Origin: Chloroflexota bacterium
GTDB taxonomy: Bacteria; Chloroflexota; UBA6077
DNA: 7,659 nt
Assembly: GCA_021845945.1 (NCBI GenBank)
Contig: JAJZRD010000186.1
Coordinates: 1 to 7,659, forward strand
Reading direction: 5' to 3'
Shown here: in pieces, positions 6,627-7,659 of the stretch
Layout of the letters: each line of letters opens with the position of its first letter
How positions within the stretch are numbered: the stretch's first letter is position 1
Notes under the pieces: generated by a model
What the model saw: the letters and a program-made list of their open reading frames with translations, nothing else
What the model was told of the DNA's origin: nothing
The model's database searches: none
Translations under genes and position numbers: made by a program

Positions 6627-6646
6627 CGGGGGCATGATGGCACAAT
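6618..6646 (+). promoter_or_regulatory. Weak candidate leuB promoter overlapping the inverted repeat
   Basis: TTGCAT (6618-6623) and CACAAT (6641-6646) are separated by 17 bp, the optimal sigma-70 spacing. Matches to consensus are only 3/6 and 4/6. The -35-like box lies inside the right arm of the inverted repeat, an arrangement that would let a bound repressor block transcription. Chance matches of this quality are common. Confidence 0.22.
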
Positions 6647-6740
6647 CCGTCCGCGCCCTGGGGAGCCCTGGCCATCTCCGAGGTGCGCCGGCATCCTGTC
6701 CTGGAACAGGGTGAGGATTGGAACGAACGAACGAGCAAAC

Positions 6741-6745
6741 GGAGG
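6741..6745 (+). promoter_or_regulatory. leuB ribosome binding site
   Basis: GGAGG precedes the GTG at 6753 by 7 nt. With the family-typical N-terminus beginning exactly there, it fixes a GTG start for leuB. Confidence 0.75.
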
Positions 6746-6752
6746 TCGCGAC

Positions 6753-7659
6753 GTGCCCGAGATCCTTCTGCTTCCTGGAGACTGCAGTGGCCCCGAGGTG
6801 GTGAACGAGGCCGTGAAGGTGCTGCGCGCCATGGGCCAGCGCTTCGGGACCAAGCTCGCCTTCAAGACGGAGCTGATCGGGGGCTCGGCCATCGCGGCCC
6901 ACGGCGTCCCGCTGCTCCCGGAGGTCGTCGAGGCGGCGCGTCGCAGCGACGCAGTGCTGCTGGGCGCCGTGGGGGATCCCAAGTACGATGATCCCCGGAC
7001 CAAGGTGCGGCCGGAGCAGGGTCTGCTGGCGATCCGCAAGGGGCTCGGTCTATTCGCCAACCTGCGGCCTGTGAGACTGCTCGAGCCCCTGGTGGGTGCC
7101 TCGCCCGTCAAGCCCGAGGTGGTGAAGGGCACCGACCTCCTCTTCGTTCGGGAACTGACCGGCGGGCTCTACTTCGGCAAACCGAGCGAGACCCGTGAGA
7201 CCCCCGAGGGGCTGGTGGCCGTGGACACCATGGTCTACTCCGAGCGGGAGATAGAGCGGGTGGTGCGGATGGCCTTCGAGCTGGCCAGGGGGCGGCGGAA
7301 GAAGGTCACGTCGGTGGACAAGGCCAACGTACTGGAGAACTCCCGCCTCTGGAGGAGGGTCGCCGAGCGAGTCGCCGGGGATTTCCCGGACGTCAAGCTG
7401 GAGCATGCCTTGGTGGACTCCTGCTCCATGGCCCTGATCCGAGCGCCCCGGGACTTCGACGTGCTGGTAACCGAGAACACCTTCGGCGACATCCTGACCG
7501 ACGAGGCCTCCCAGATCGCCGGCTCCATCGGCATGCTCCCCTCGGCCAGCCTGGGAGAGGGAAGGCTGGGACTGTACGAGCCGATCCACGGGTCGGCACC
7601 TACCCTGGCCGGCAAGAACGTGATCAATCCCCTGGCCACCATCTTGAGCGCGGCGATGC
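6753..7659 (+). CDS. leuB: 3-isopropylmalate dehydrogenase (LeuB), 3' truncated by window
   Basis: This NAD-dependent beta-decarboxylating dehydrogenase oxidises 3-isopropylmalate on the way to 2-ketoisocaproate. The 302 visible residues lack roughly the last 50-60 of a normal LeuB. The start is GTG with GGAGG 7 nt upstream. Substrate residues match those I recall for the Thermus enzyme: E88, L91 and L92 (EQGLLAIRK, isopropyl recognition), R95, R105, R133, Y140 ([10 protein letters not shown]), K190 (VDKANVL), D222, D246 and D250 ([10 protein letters not shown]). The isopropyl pocket favours LeuB over homoisocitrate dehydrogenase. Departures: the N-terminal GDGIGPE motif reads GDCSGPE (9-15), and the adenosine-binding HGSAPDIAGK reads [10 protein letters not shown] (279-288), so positions near the cofactor are altered. 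It is separated from leuCD by the opposite-strand signalling cassette and must have its own promoter. Confidence 0.93.
   Translation, partial: MPEILLLPGDCSGPEVVNEAVKVLRAMGQRFGTKLAFKTELIGGSAIAAHGVPLLPEVVEAARRSDAVLLGAVGDPKYDDPRTKVRPEQGLLAIRKGLGLFANLRPVRLLEPLVGASPVKPEVVKGTDLLFVRELTGGLYFGKPSETRETPEGLVAVDTMVYSEREIERVVRMAFELARGRRKKVTSVDKANVLENSRLWRRVAERVAGDFPDVKLEHALVDSCSMALIRAPRDFDVLVTENTFGDILTDEASQIAGSIGMLPSASLGEGRLGLYEPIHGSAPTLAGKNVINPLATILSAAM

Larger units (their letters stand above)
6331..6752. promoter_or_regulatory. Divergent intergenic region between the kinase cassette and leuB
   Basis: These 422 bp separate diverging genes and must hold promoters for both directions. I see no convincing gene: the open minus-strand frame across it has an atypical Cys/Pro/Arg-rich translation. 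Visible elements are a 10-bp palindrome GCGCCGGCGC (6384-6393) about 55 bp upstream of the receiver-kinase start, a strong inverted repeat at 6593-6626, a weak CCTGT/ACAGG hairpin (6695-6710), and a short ACGA-type tandem stretch near 6720-6734. No clear sigma-70 promoter could be found for the minus-strand cassette. Confidence 0.5.

Noticed and set aside
6331..6738. 136-residue N-terminal extension of the receiver-kinase
   Set aside because: The translation is Cys/Pro/Arg-rich and unlike a folded domain; the receiver begins right after the ATG at 6330, which has its own ribosome binding site.
1..7659. CRISPR array, tRNA or rRNA genes
   Set aside because: No regularly spaced repeats, cloverleaf-like segments or rRNA core sequences were recognised on either strand.

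Overview
The window is a high-GC bacterial chromosome segment, clearly G+C-rich by eye with long shadow reading frames opposite the real genes. It carries leucine biosynthesis genes at both edges and a three-gene signal transduction cassette on the opposite strand between them. A Chloroflexota-like bacterium is my best guess. The reasons are the 420-residue LeuC of the HACN/archaeal type, the MEDS-domain sensor kinase, and an intergenic palindrome built on GAGCGAAGCGAAG, a repeat type I associate with that phylum. None of these is decisive.

Left part (+ strand). Bases 1-99 are the 3' end of an unidentified upstream gene. Bases 100-255 are a hairpin-rich leader. leuC (256-1518) and leuD (1515-2009) follow with a 4-bp ATGA overlap; together they encode the two subunits of 3-isopropylmalate dehydratase. 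leuD ends at a large perfect inverted repeat that lies between convergent gene ends and may stop transcription from both sides.

Middle part (- strand, transcribed from 6330 down to 2098). The gene order is: (i) an N-terminal receiver domain fused to a histidine kinase; (ii) an 817-residue soluble kinase with a MEDS sensory domain, three PAS domains and a HisKA/HATPase core; (iii) a single-domain Rcp1-like response regulator. Spacers of 96 and 48 nt suggest one operon. The domain set would allow a branched or multistep phosphorelay: the MEDS kinase could phosphorylate the stand-alone receiver and/or the receiver of the first protein. None of the three has a DNA-binding output domain.

Right part (+ strand). 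A 422-bp divergent intergenic region holds a 10-bp perfect inverted repeat and a weak promoter-like pair. leuB (3-isopropylmalate dehydrogenase) starts at GTG 6753 and runs off the window end after 302 codons. Its substrate residues are those expected for isopropylmalate, but several cofactor-contact positions differ from the canonical family.

LeuCD converts 2-isopropylmalate to 3-isopropylmalate, and LeuB oxidises that product to the precursor of leucine. The signalling cassette splits what is commonly a contiguous leuC-leuD-leuB set. Whether the two systems are functionally linked cannot be told from the sequence.
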